A DNA stretch of 64,000 bases, from positions 1 through 64,000 of the IMG/VR virus record IMGVR_UViG_3300030329_001103. One strand, given 5' to 3'. The notes beneath the pieces were generated by a model. It saw nothing but the letters and a program-made list of their open reading frames with translations, ran no database searches and was not told the DNA's origin. This document shows, piece by piece, positions 35,534 to 43,277 of the stretch (position 1 is its first letter; every line of letters starts with the position of its first letter). Source of the stretch: a virus. Both the position numbers and the translations under genes were made by a program.

Positions 35534-35694
35534 AGAAATGGGGCATTAGAATACATAAAAAATGGTGGGTAGAACATGACAACAAACCTAGCATTTACTA
35601 CCTTAAGCGTGAAGCTGAGGAAGATGCTGCGGATTTCAATTCAATGCGTAAGAAGGGTGATAACCCGTATACTGTAGAGGAGTATAAGAAATGA
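35530..35694 (+). CDS. Small basic protein, 54 aa
   Basis: The frame opens at an ATGA overlap with the previous gene and closes in another ATGA-type overlap with the next. The protein is basic and Trp/Tyr-rich (MKKWGIRIHKKWWVEH, SIYYLKREAEEDAADFN). GGAAGG lies upstream. The tight coupling on both sides supports it as a real gene despite its size. Confidence 0.6.
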   Translation: MKKWGIRIHKKWWVEHDNKPSIYYLKREAEEDAADFNSMRKKGDNPYTVEEYKK

Positions 35695-35825
35695 CAGAAT
35701 CTATGGTTGAGATACCTCACCAAGACTACCGTAACCTAATGTATATCTCAGGATTCTTAATGGGACTGATACTAGGAGGTGGGATAATGACTATGATTAT
35801 ACACATTAAAGGAGAATATAAGTAA
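35691..35825 (+). CDS. Small single-helix membrane protein, 44 aa
   Basis: An ATG overlapping the previous stop opens a frame whose centre (YISGFLMGLILGGGIMTMII) is one transmembrane helix with a short polar N-terminus and a basic end. GAGGAG precedes the start, and the stop overlaps the next ATG (TAATG). It is probably a membrane-acting early accessory protein; no family is recognised. Confidence 0.6.
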   Translation: MTESMVEIPHQDYRNLMYISGFLMGLILGGGIMTMIIHIKGEYK

Positions 35826-36139
35826 TGGATGCACTATTAGAAGAAGAAGTCGCTGATATTATCGTTGATAAGCTAGAAGTAGAGTATTTAGATCAGGGTT
35901 TAGGGTACTATGAGTACGGTGATGGAAATTATTATCATGAAAATTGGAATAATTGCTTGACACCACAGAAAATTATGGTACAATATCCCTTAGATACAGA
36001 CAGTGCGATCTATACTAGGCTATATGGCTACTATGAAGATGATAATGGTGAACTTGAATGGCTTGCTGAATTAGATAATGTTATTTGGAATAAAGAATTA
36101 AAGTTATATGAAGCAACCTATGAGGTATATGAACCGTGA
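35825..36139 (+). CDS. Acidic Tyr-rich protein, 104 aa
   Basis: Very acidic and rich in Tyr and Trp (LEVEYLDQGLGYYEYGDGNYYHENW, RLYGYYEDDNGELEWLAELDNV). AAAGGAG lies upstream of the ATG. Such a composition is often seen in phage proteins that mimic DNA or block host enzymes, but no family or motif is recognised, so this is only a suggestion. Confidence 0.65.
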   Translation: MDALLEEEVADIIVDKLEVEYLDQGLGYYEYGDGNYYHENWNNCLTPQKIMVQYPLDTDSAIYTRLYGYYEDDNGELEWLAELDNVIWNKELKLYEATYEVYEP

Positions 36140-36216
36140 TTAAATGGAATCCCTTAGTATGGAACAGGATCATAGTTATCTATGGTCTATATAATTTTAT
36201 AGTAGGAGTTTGTTAA
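36136..36216 (+). CDS. Possible 26-aa hydrophobic peptide
   Basis: A GTG overlapping the previous TGA (GTGA) opens 26 codons that encode a basic start and a hydrophobic helix (IIVIYGLYNFIVGVC). The stop is directly followed by the ATG of the next gene. The exact tiling between two genes and GAGG about 10 bases upstream support translation, but the length leaves real doubt. Confidence 0.4.
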   Translation: MIKWNPLVWNRIIVIYGLYNFIVGVC

Positions 36217-36426
36217 ATGCAAATTGAACTATCAGAAACTTGTTTAGATACTATGCTTAAGTGTGGTATAATTCATGACTACACAGACGATGGATACGTC
36301 TTACATGGACAGGGTGGCTGGGTTCCAGCTGGTGATGTCATTGAATTCTATCTAGGCATGGAGGAATTTGAGCTTGAAGAAGCGAAAAGAAAAGTGGCAG
36401 AAGCAACAACAAGAGCCGAAGCCTAA
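36217..36426 (+). CDS. Small acidic protein, 69 aa
   Basis: TAGGAG lies about 8 bases before the ATG. The N-terminal part is a compact acidic segment with two Cys (ETCLDTMLKCGIIHDYTDDGYVLHGQGGW), and the C-terminal third is a charged helix (EEFELEEAKRKVAEATTRAEA). The gene after it begins inside this helix-coding part in another frame. No family is recognised. Confidence 0.65.
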   Translation: MQIELSETCLDTMLKCGIIHDYTDDGYVLHGQGGWVPAGDVIEFYLGMEEFELEEAKRKVAEATTRAEA

Positions 36427-36517
36427 GAAAAAAACTAAAAGACCCAAGAGACAAGCAATAAAATCTGATCTCAAGCGTTGGGATGAAGTTAATTGGGAAA
36501 AATACAGTGATGAATAG
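36374..36517 (+). CDS. Small Lys-rich basic protein, 47 aa (TTG start)
   Basis: GGAGG at 36360-36364 is followed nine bases later by TTG, opening a frame of 47 codons that overlaps the previous gene in another phase. The product is dominated by Lys, Arg and Gln (QQQEPKPKKKTKRPKRQ) with a short acidic end. TTG starts are also used by the phage RNA polymerase gene here, which makes this one more credible. It ends nine bases before the DUF932 gene. Confidence 0.45.
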   Translation: MKKRKEKWQKQQQEPKPKKKTKRPKRQAIKSDLKRWDEVNWEKYSDE

Positions 36518-36525
36518 GAGCTAAT

Positions 36526-37512
36526 ATGAGTCACGAAATGTATGAACATGATCACGCACTTTATGTAGGTGAGCCAGCGTGGCATGGACTGGGAACAGTC
36601 GTAGAGAATGCGCCTACAACTATGGATGCTATGCGTCTGGCAAGGATGGACTTTGATGTAGTAAAATCAAACCCTATCATTGCTCAGTTTAGAGATCCTA
36701 ATGAGTACTATCAGAATAATACTAAAGCTAGTAAGTTCTATGCTACAGTACGCTGCGATACTAATGAAGTATTAGGTGTAGTAAGCGAGAACTATAAGGT
36801 AGTACAGAATGAAGAACTGTTTAAGATAGCAGACTCACTACCTGAAGCTAAGGTTGAGACAGCGGGTACTCTATTCAATGGAGCACAGTCTTATATCTTA
36901 ATGAAGGATGATGAGTGGGCTGTCAATGGTAACGATGAGATGCATGAGTATCTCTGTCTTATGAACAGTCATGATGGTACGCTAAGTCTATCAGCACTAC
37001 CTACCTCAATCAGAGTTGTCTGTAACAACACATTGAGCTGGGCAATCAGTGAAGGTAAACAACGTATGATTAGACTGAAGCACACAGGCGATATCGATAG
37101 TAAGATTCACAGCCTGACTGAAGCATTAGCTGAATGGCATCATGCTAAGGATAGGTTTAGATCTTCTGTTCGTACCCTAGCTAATAGACGCTGGGATAGA
37201 AATCAAATCCAAACTTTCTGGATGGAAATGTATCAAATGTTCGAAGGTGATGTGCCTCGAGAATCAGATACGGATAAGAATCATAGGCTTCGCAAGAAAG
37301 CTTTGACTACATTCCATACACTATCTGAAACATTCGATAAAGAAGTTCAACAGTTTGGGCAAGACAATGCATGGATTGCTGCTAACGCAGTAACCAACTG
37401 GCTGCAACACAAGAAACGCAGAACTACCGAAGCTACTGTTGCCAATAAACTTATTGGTGATGCTAGCCGAGACTCTGCTAAAGTGATGCGTCATGCATTG
37501 CAATTAGTCTAA
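36526..37512 (+). CDS. DUF932 phage/plasmid-like protein, 328 aa
   Basis: EPAWHGLGTVVENAPTTMDAM at the start, ARMDFDVVKSNP and later KASKFYATVRCDTNEVLGVVSENYKVVQNEE are typical of the DUF932 (phage/plasmid-like TIGR03299) family. Its biochemical role is unknown; it is often found next to anti-restriction or anti-host genes. The second half is helical and basic, with a Trp/His-rich stretch. TAGGAG precedes the ATG. It closes the block of small early genes. Confidence 0.9.
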   Translation: MSHEMYEHDHALYVGEPAWHGLGTVVENAPTTMDAMRLARMDFDVVKSNPIIAQFRDPNEYYQNNTKASKFYATVRCDTNEVLGVVSENYKVVQNEELFKIADSLPEAKVETAGTLFNGAQSYILMKDDEWAVNGNDEMHEYLCLMNSHDGTLSLSALPTSIRVVCNNTLSWAISEGKQRMIRLKHTGDIDSKIHSLTEALAEWHHAKDRFRSSVRTLANRRWDRNQIQTFWMEMYQMFEGDVPRESDTDKNHRLRKKALTTFHTLSETFDKEVQQFGQDNAWIAANAVTNWLQHKKRRTTEATVANKLIGDASRDSAKVMRHALQLV

Positions 37513-37519
37513 GCCCACG

Positions 37520-37995
37520 CCTCTGTTGATACCCAGGATACGCTTGTTTAAAGCGTTAGGTACAGGATACAGAGTGGCAAAGTAGGACGAAGACTGACTC
37601 AGTATGATACTATTGGTGAGTATAAACAGTATCTAGACAGTTAGTGGTAGTCGATAAACATGGCAAGTACAGCCAACCACTCTTAGTAATGTGCCGAGTG
37701 ATGGGCGTAACCCATCGACAATCTAAGACTCTGCCGAGTACAAAGCCTTTGGTGATGCATGGTCAGCAAATAAGACTGCCTGTAAGGCGTGAAGAGGATG
37801 TAAGATTCCTTACGGTTTAAGACACGGTGGCTTGTGTCCAGAGTCAACAATCTAATGGGGCAGGGCAGTAGTCCTCCTTAAGCCTAGTCCTCGGAGACTA
37901 CCGCATATGCAGGGACTAGGTTGCCCCAACAATTTAATGGGGTGGGCAGCTGGAGCTAGCAGTTAAATAACTATAAACAGCTAACCCACCCCGAC
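37520..37995 (+). ncRNA. Second candidate large structured noncoding RNA, about 480 bases
   Basis: No gene fits. The + strand shows CTCTGT/ACAGAG (37521 with 37569) around ACGCTT-GTTTA-AAGCGT (37540-37556); ACTGACT/AGTTAGT (37593 with 37639) and GATACT/AGTATC; GATGGG/CCCATC (37700-37716); GACTCTG/CAGAGTC (37727-37733 with 37839-37845) enclosing GCCT/AGGC, GTAAG/CTTAC and GACAC/GTGTC; TGGGGCA/TGCCCCA (37856 with 37922) enclosing a pseudoknot; and GGGGTGGG/CCCACCCC (37939-37946 with 37985-37992). The pseudoknot is GTAGTC/GACTAC (37868 with 37896) crossing CCTAGTCC/GGACTAGG (37883 with 37913). It lies between the DUF932 gene and the gene before RNA polymerase. Confidence 0.65.
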
Positions 37996-38011
37996 AATTA
38001 TAGGAGATTTT

Positions 38012-38305
38012 ATGCGACAAGATCATGATCAAAAATTCGGAGGCACTTTTAATGCTCACAAGAACTGGAAGAAGTTACGAGAGAAGCATAAGAAAAGTGA
38101 TGAGCATAAAGCTAGGACTGGTAAGAAGAATTGGAAGCCTGAAGTGTATGAACCTAGAGATGGTGGTGCAGGTAAAGGTGATGCTGAAAGAGAAAGAACT
38201 GTACCCGATGAAATCTATGGATACAATTATGACTTAGCCTTTGGTAAAATTACTAAGGAAGAACATAAAAAATTAGTTGAAAAATTCTGGGAGGATAACT
38301 CTTGA
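38012..38305 (+). CDS. Basic protein preceding RNA polymerase, 97 aa
   Basis: A basic protein rich in Lys, His and Glu with no hydrophobic core apart from a short C-terminal helix (YDLAFGKITKEEHKKLVEKFWEDN); much of the N-terminal half may be disordered (KKLREKHKKSDEHKARTGKKN). TAGGAG lies before the ATG. Its end overlaps the TTG start of the polymerase, so it may control polymerase synthesis by translational coupling. No family is recognised. Confidence 0.7.
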   Translation: MRQDHDQKFGGTFNAHKNWKKLREKHKKSDEHKARTGKKNWKPEVYEPRDGGAGKGDAERERTVPDEIYGYNYDLAFGKITKEEHKKLVEKFWEDNS

Positions 38306-40743
38306 TTTGGGATACATTAAATAAAGAAGAACAGTTAGAGAGAAACCGTGCTCAAATATTATATGAACAAGAAATATTAGAATACGGTAGGCAAAAATAT
38401 TGGGACGATTATGATAGAGCTCCCGATGAAGGTTTACCTGAACAAGAACTAATAGACTCTTCTGTTAATGCATTAAGAGATGAGTATCAAACATGGATTG
38501 ATAAAGTATGCGCATCGCCCAAGTCTCCTAATTGGATATACCCTTTACTAGAACTAGGTGCACAGAAGATGGCTGATATAACTATACGTGCAGTCATACG
38601 CTCATGGTTTTCTAGTAATTTCTGGGGACAAAAGTTTACTGAACAAGAACATGTACCGCCCTTAGCACAAACTGTTGCTACATTAATAGCTCAAGATGCT
38701 TGTGATGTTATAGGCTTTCAAAGATCTAAAGAGAATCATAAAGATGAATGGCTTAAGCAATCTAAGTTTATTAAAAACTGGACACCTAAAAGATGTAAAG
38801 CATTTACAAAAAAGGTACAAGAAAATATAAAGCTAACAGTAAAACAAAAGCATGACTTCGGTCATCACATGTTACGTATAGCTGCTTCTTCTAATATAAT
38901 ATTACTAGAAGGTAGATCTATTAAACGAGGTAAGTCTCTTAGAAGTTATTTGTTTGTAGAGTTTCATCCTGATGTATTACGAGAGTTACATGAACGACAT
39001 GACTTATTAAAGGAAAGTAAATTAGTTTATAGACCAATGTTATGTCCGCCTGTTGAACATTCTTTAATTGAATCGGGAGGTTATGTACATACTACATTAA
39101 GAAAACCTATTGTTCAGAAATATAAATCTAATTTCTTTGGCGATAAACCTATAGAACAAAAGTTTTCTGAACCTTCTCAGTTAGTTATTGATGGGTTAAA
39201 TGGTATGATGCAGACTGAGTGGAGCGTTAACGAAAAGATTTATGACGTTATGAAAACTCTATTTGAAAATAATACAGGGCTAGCTAACTTACCTGTGTTT
39301 GAGTTCGAATCTTTTATGTATAACGCACCTTACCCTAAAGGTGGGTCTAAAGAAGAAAAGGCAATATGGTGCCAACAAAGAGAACAGTCTTGGAGTGACT
39401 GGTACAAATCGGAACAAGCTAGAGGTAGAATGCTAGTTCGTTTAGCGTTGGCTAAGGAGATGATAGGCAAAGGATTTTTCTATCATGTATACACGCTAGA
39501 TTTCAGAGGCAGGGCTTATACTATATGTGAGTTACTTTCGCCGCAGTCGTCAGACTTTGATAAGGGTCTGATTCAATTTGCTAATGGCGTAGAATTAACT
39601 GATGAGGGTAGGTACTGGCAGAAAATTAATCTAGCAAACCAATTCGATCAAGACCACTTATCATTCGATGATCGAATTAAATGGGTTGATAAAAACTGGG
39701 AGATGATAGAGAGGATAGCTAATGATCCTTACGAAAATAAAGAATGGGTTGATGATTCTATCAAAAAGAATAAGTCCTTTCAGAGGCTGGCTGCTTGCTT
39801 TGATATTACTAGAGATGATAATCTTACTTTTATCCCGATACAGGTAGACGGCAAATGTAATGGCAACCAACACTGGTCTGCAATTATGGGAGATCCTACG
39901 ATAGCAGACTTAACTAGTGTAACTCCGAACGATGAACCTCAGGATTTATATCAGTACGTTGCTGATATAACTACACAATTCCTTAATGAGCATAAGAATA
40001 ATAACACATGGTTTGATACTTTCTTATCTCATTGGGATGGGCGTATAGATAGGAAGGTAACTAAACGTTCTACTATGTGTGAACCATACGGTTTAACTTT
40101 CTATGGTATTCAAAAATATATTAAGACTGAAAGACATCTTGATTGGATACCTAATGAACGGAGAGGTGGAGCTATTGTAGAATTATCTAGAGCTATTAAA
40201 GCATCTTTAGATAGGGCATTAGCTGAGCCTAATAAAGGTAAGCTTTACCTAAAAGAATTAGTTACTGTAGCTAATGATTTGAATAAGCACGTTGAATGGG
40301 TAACGCCAAGTGGATTTAAAGTAGTGCATCATTATAATAAGATTACTACACGAAGATCTTTAGCTAAACTATTTAACAATAAGGAACTAACATTCTTTGT
40401 TAGAACCGACGATGTAGATACTAGGTCTGCATTGCAAGCGATTGCACCAAACTTTATACATAGTTTGGATGCAGCGCATATGTTTCTGTGTATTTATTCC
40501 TTACTTTGGAATGGTATAAAAGATTTATGTATGATACATGATTCTTTTGGATGCCATGCAAACTATGTAGGGTTAATGAATACAATTATAAGACGAGAGT
40601 TCTTAGTAATGCATAAGGATAATCAATTAGAATTGTTTAAGAAAAGTTTGGAAAACTTACTAGGTACTAAATTACCAAATGGTCCTGAAAGAGGAGACTT
40701 AGATCTGGAACAAGTTCTAAAATCTTTGTACTTCTTTGCATAG
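38302..40743 (+). CDS. T7-type single-subunit RNA polymerase, 813 aa
   Basis: Transcribes the middle and late phage genes. Catalytic elements are all present: DFRGR (D400-R404, the T/DxxGR motif), motif A VDGKCNGNQH (D516), motif B R584-x3-K588-x7-Y596-G597, and motif C MIHDS (H746, D747). Length is 813 against 883 for T7. The start is TTG at 38302, with GGAGG eight bases upstream and a 4-base overlap with the previous gene; the rare start could keep its level low. It marks the border between early and replication genes. Confidence 0.98.
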   Translation: MIWDTLNKEEQLERNRAQILYEQEILEYGRQKYWDDYDRAPDEGLPEQELIDSSVNALRDEYQTWIDKVCASPKSPNWIYPLLELGAQKMADITIRAVIRSWFSSNFWGQKFTEQEHVPPLAQTVATLIAQDACDVIGFQRSKENHKDEWLKQSKFIKNWTPKRCKAFTKKVQENIKLTVKQKHDFGHHMLRIAASSNIILLEGRSIKRGKSLRSYLFVEFHPDVLRELHERHDLLKESKLVYRPMLCPPVEHSLIESGGYVHTTLRKPIVQKYKSNFFGDKPIEQKFSEPSQLVIDGLNGMMQTEWSVNEKIYDVMKTLFENNTGLANLPVFEFESFMYNAPYPKGGSKEEKAIWCQQREQSWSDWYKSEQARGRMLVRLALAKEMIGKGFFYHVYTLDFRGRAYTICELLSPQSSDFDKGLIQFANGVELTDEGRYWQKINLANQFDQDHLSFDDRIKWVDKNWEMIERIANDPYENKEWVDDSIKKNKSFQRLAACFDITRDDNLTFIPIQVDGKCNGNQHWSAIMGDPTIADLTSVTPNDEPQDLYQYVADITTQFLNEHKNNNTWFDTFLSHWDGRIDRKVTKRSTMCEPYGLTFYGIQKYIKTERHLDWIPNERRGGAIVELSRAIKASLDRALAEPNKGKLYLKELVTVANDLNKHVEWVTPSGFKVVHHYNKITTRRSLAKLFNNKELTFFVRTDDVDTRSALQAIAPNFIHSLDAAHMFLCIYSLLWNGIKDLCMIHDSFGCHANYVGLMNTIIRREFLVMHKDNQLELFKKSLENLLGTKLPNGPERGDLDLEQVLKSLYFFA

Positions 40744-40754
40744 GGGGGAACTAT

Positions 40755-40997
40755 ATGACACACTTATTAGTACAATGTGAGAAACAAGTAGAAGATAGCA
40801 TTAATGTAGCTACTATGTTAGCGGTACAAGATAAAGATAAGTTTAAAGAATTAGAAATTTCTTTTTCAAGTAAATTATTAATGGAAGTTTTTGTAAATAA
40901 CTTGATAGTGCATTGGTATAGTGAAGATATAAATCCCCTTAATGGTGTGAAGATGAGCTTGTATATTCCAGGCAATGATGATGAAGCTGATTATTAA
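40755..40997 (+). CDS. Small acidic protein, 80 aa
   Basis: AGGGGGG lies just before the ATG. An alpha/beta-looking protein (VEDSINVATMLAVQDKDKFKELEISFSSKLLMEVFVNNLIV) with an acidic end. The next gene product shares a similar pattern (SLDFSSFMMSVVFDDLLLETF against EISFSSKLLMEVFVNNLIV), so the two may be distant duplicates. No family is recognised. Confidence 0.65.
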   Translation: MTHLLVQCEKQVEDSINVATMLAVQDKDKFKELEISFSSKLLMEVFVNNLIVHWYSEDINPLNGVKMSLYIPGNDDEADY

Positions 40998-41190
40998 TAG
41001 TGAAGCCGATATAGAAAGGGCAGTAAAAGATATAGTAGATATCTCTAGCTTGCCCGATGAAAAGAAAGTCTCGTTAGACTTTTCTAGTTTTATGATGAGC
41101 GTTGTGTTTGATGATTTATTATTAGAAACATTCAATAAGAATGGGATTGATAATGTAAACATAGATGTACGACGCATAGTAAGGAGTTAG
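40975..41190 (+). CDS. Small acidic protein, 71 aa, possible paralogue of its neighbour
   Basis: Three successive ATG codons (40975, 40978, 40981) could start translation; no clear SD is seen, so coupling with the previous gene, which it overlaps, is likely. KKVSLDFSSFMMSVVFDDLLL resembles a segment of the preceding protein. Function unknown. Confidence 0.6.
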   Translation: MMMKLIINSEADIERAVKDIVDISSLPDEKKVSLDFSSFMMSVVFDDLLLETFNKNGIDNVNIDVRRIVRS

Positions 41191-41191
41191 T

Positions 41192-41854
41192 ATGACAAAT
41201 GTTTTAGTCATAGGAGACCTTCACTTTCCTGCTGAGCGACCAGACTATTTAAAGTTCTGTCGTGACATGCGAAGAAAGTATAAGGCTAAAGAGGTGGTGT
41301 TTATAGGTGATGTGTTAGATCATCATGCTATATCCTTCCACCAAAAGAATCCAGATAGTGACAACGCTGTCGCTGAATATGAGAAAGCTATGAAGTCTCT
41401 CAAACAATGGTACAAAGCCTTTCCTGATGCTAGTGTTTGCATTGGTAATCATGATGAGAGAGTACACAGATTAGCTGCAGCTAGTGGTATACCCGCTATG
41501 TACTTGAAAGAGTATAGCGATATATATGAAACGCCTAATTGGGACTGGGCTTACGAACACTGTATTGATGATGTATATTATTATCATGGTACAGGCAGTA
41601 GTGCTGGTCTATGTCCTGCGTTTAATACTGCAAAAGCTAGACTACAAAGCTCTGTTTGTGGGCACATCCACTCAACTGCTGCTGTTCTCTATACATGCGG
41701 ACCAACTGGAGAAAAAATATTTGGTATGAATGTACCAAATGGGGTTGACAAAGATCACCCTTTAATGTATTATAGTAGAAATTTCCTACGCAAACCTGTT
41801 AATGGCGTAGGTATAGTAGTAAACGGACAACCATATATGGAGATAATGGATTGA
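41192..41854 (+). CDS. Calcineurin-like metallophosphoesterase, 220 aa
   Basis: The five metal-binding blocks of the family are visible in order: GDLHFP (D9, H11), GDVLDHH, GNHDE, YYHGTG and GHIHS. These bind two metal ions and hydrolyse phosphomono- or diesters; the phage substrate may be nucleic-acid ends, cyclic or linear nucleotides, or phosphoproteins. It lies between RNA polymerase and SSB, which favours a nucleic-acid or nucleotide substrate (inference). Start ATG 41192 with AAGGAG upstream. Confidence 0.9.
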   Translation: MTNVLVIGDLHFPAERPDYLKFCRDMRRKYKAKEVVFIGDVLDHHAISFHQKNPDSDNAVAEYEKAMKSLKQWYKAFPDASVCIGNHDERVHRLAAASGIPAMYLKEYSDIYETPNWDWAYEHCIDDVYYYHGTGSSAGLCPAFNTAKARLQSSVCGHIHSTAAVLYTCGPTGEKIFGMNVPNGVDKDHPLMYYSRNFLRKPVNGVGIVVNGQPYMEIMD

Positions 41855-42069
41855 GCGAACAAGAAACAAAAGAAGAACCGATCGCGGTTAAAGCAGAAGA
41901 TGATAAGGTATGGCTAGATTTAAATGAAGTCGAAGGCTTTATTAACCATATCACAAATAGTTTACATTCACTTGCGGTAAGCATCTCTAGTTCAATGGAA
42001 CAAGTTAGAGGTCATATTGCAAACAACGATTCAGAAAATAAAGGAGAATCAAAAGATGGCGAAGAATAA
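41851..42069 (+). CDS. Small acidic protein, 72 aa (TTG start)
   Basis: A TTG overlapping the preceding TGA opens the frame, with GGAGAT upstream. The protein is acidic at both ends (EQETKEEP and NDSENKGESKDGEE) with a central helix (VEGFINHITNSLHSLAVSISSSMEQVRGHI) that may form a coiled coil. The following SSB gene begins inside its last codons. It could be a partner of SSB; no family is recognised. Confidence 0.6.
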   Translation: MSEQETKEEPIAVKAEDDKVWLDLNEVEGFINHITNSLHSLAVSISSSMEQVRGHIANNDSENKGESKDGEE

Positions 42070-42568
42070 TTCTTTCACAACAGAAACCCTAGACGTAGCA
42101 TGGGCTCACTTACATGCACCAGATGATAAGTTCGGTGCAGACTCAGCTAATCACAACATAACTGTGATCGTAGATGATGAGCTTCAGTCGAAACTAGATG
42201 AAGTCCAAAAAGATTTAGGGGCTAAGAAAATTAATGGCATGCGTGTTGATGACGATGGTCGAACTTTACTTAAAGTTAAAACCAAAACGTTTGTAAAACG
42301 AGAAGAGAAAACTTTCCCTTGTCGTGACGCAGCTGCTAAAGTAACAACAGCTACTCCGTTTGGAGGAGACAAGGTACGGCTAAGACTTGCACCAGCAAAA
42401 CTTACTCGTGATGACTCTATGAGTTTGTACCTTAATGGTGTTCAAATTATTGAGAAGACTGTTGCTGATACAGGTGGATTCGAAGCAACAGATGGATTCG
42501 ATGGATCATCGTTTATTCCCCCAGTGGAAAAACATGATGAGTCAGACGACCAAGATCTACCTGTCTAA
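42056..42568 (+). CDS. Single-stranded DNA-binding protein (T7 gp2.5-like), 170 aa
   Basis: Coats ssDNA during replication and recombination. An OB-fold-type beta-rich body (TVIVDDELQ, LLKVKTKTFVKR, KVRLRLAPAKL, LYLNGVQII) ends in an acidic tail (KHDESDDQDLPV), the hallmark that contacts polymerase and helicase. ATG 42056 is chosen over an in-frame ATG at 42017 because AAAGGAG lies at the right distance. Shorter than gp2.5 (232 aa). Confidence 0.85.
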   Translation: MAKNNSFTTETLDVAWAHLHAPDDKFGADSANHNITVIVDDELQSKLDEVQKDLGAKKINGMRVDDDGRTLLKVKTKTFVKREEKTFPCRDAAAKVTTATPFGGDKVRLRLAPAKLTRDDSMSLYLNGVQIIEKTVADTGGFEATDGFDGSSFIPPVEKHDESDDQDLPV

Positions 42569-42951
42569 TGCCTGAGTGGCTGTTTCCAATAAGCCCAGTA
42601 GCAGCTAGTAGGCCTCGTGTATCAAGGCACGGGGCTTACTACTCTGGACCTTATAAAAAATTTAGAAAAGAAATGGCAGGGTTAGTTCCAATTATATTAG
42701 GAGAATCTTTCATACCTATAGAAGGACCTCTTAAAGTAGACGTAGAATTCTATGTGACAAGACCTAAGAAAACAAAACTGTTTGCACCTAAAGCTGATAT
42801 CGATAATTTTTTAAAAGCATGTTTCGATGTAATGAATCAAAGATTGTGGGTAGATGATACACAAATAAGAGAGCTATACGCTGTCAAAGAATGGGCTGAT
42901 CCTAAGAAGGATGGGTACTTTATTTTAGGAGTAGATAAACTTGATAATTAA
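42568..42951 (+). CDS. RusA-like Holliday-junction resolvase, 127 aa
   Basis: Cleaves four-way junctions during recombination and before packaging. The RusA signature is clear: ASRPRV near the start and KADIDNFLKACFDVMNQRLWVDDTQI, with acidic residues D77, D79 and D96/D97 and K83 for metal binding and catalysis. It replaces the unrelated endonuclease I (gp3) of T7. TAATG overlap with the SSB gene suggests coupling. Confidence 0.93.
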   Translation: MPEWLFPISPVAASRPRVSRHGAYYSGPYKKFRKEMAGLVPIILGESFIPIEGPLKVDVEFYVTRPKKTKLFAPKADIDNFLKACFDVMNQRLWVDDTQIRELYAVKEWADPKKDGYFILGVDKLDN

Positions 42952-42965
42952 AATAATAGATAAGG

Positions 42966-43277
42966 ATGAAGGAGAAACTATCATTGATGATGGCGACTCA
43001 GAATAAAGAATACAGATTAATTAAAATACGGTGGATGGATATCATTAGACCTGATGCAACATGGATGTTTCCAGAAGAACTAAAAACTCTGGAACCTGCT
43101 AAGATTACTACGGTAGGTTGGCTAGTAGATGAAAACTCTGAACAGATAACTATAGCAAGTTCATTAGGAGATGATAGACAATTAGGAGATATCAACTGTA
43201 TACCTAAGTCTGTTGTTCAAACTATAGAAAATTTAGGAGAAACCTATGAAGACACTATTGACGTGCCTCTTATTTAG
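42966..43277 (+). CDS. Protein of unknown function, 103 aa
   Basis: Alternating beta-type segments (YRLIKIRWMDIIRPDATW, KITTVGWLVDENSEQITIASSLGDD) and the end TIDVPLI suggest a small beta-rich domain. The start is uncertain: ATG at 42966 has ATAAGG upstream, and ATG at 42987 has GAAGGAG at a good distance. It overlaps the following lipoprotein gene by 32 bases. Confidence 0.65.
   Translation: MKEKLSLMMATQNKEYRLIKIRWMDIIRPDATWMFPEELKTLEPAKITTVGWLVDENSEQITIASSLGDDRQLGDINCIPKSVVQTIENLGETYEDTIDVPLI

Noticed and set aside
37860-37930. Group I intron-like core (GGAGACTACC) in the second noncoding RNA
   Set aside because: No interrupted gene on the two sides and no complete set of core helices could be assigned; the pseudoknot explains the pairing.
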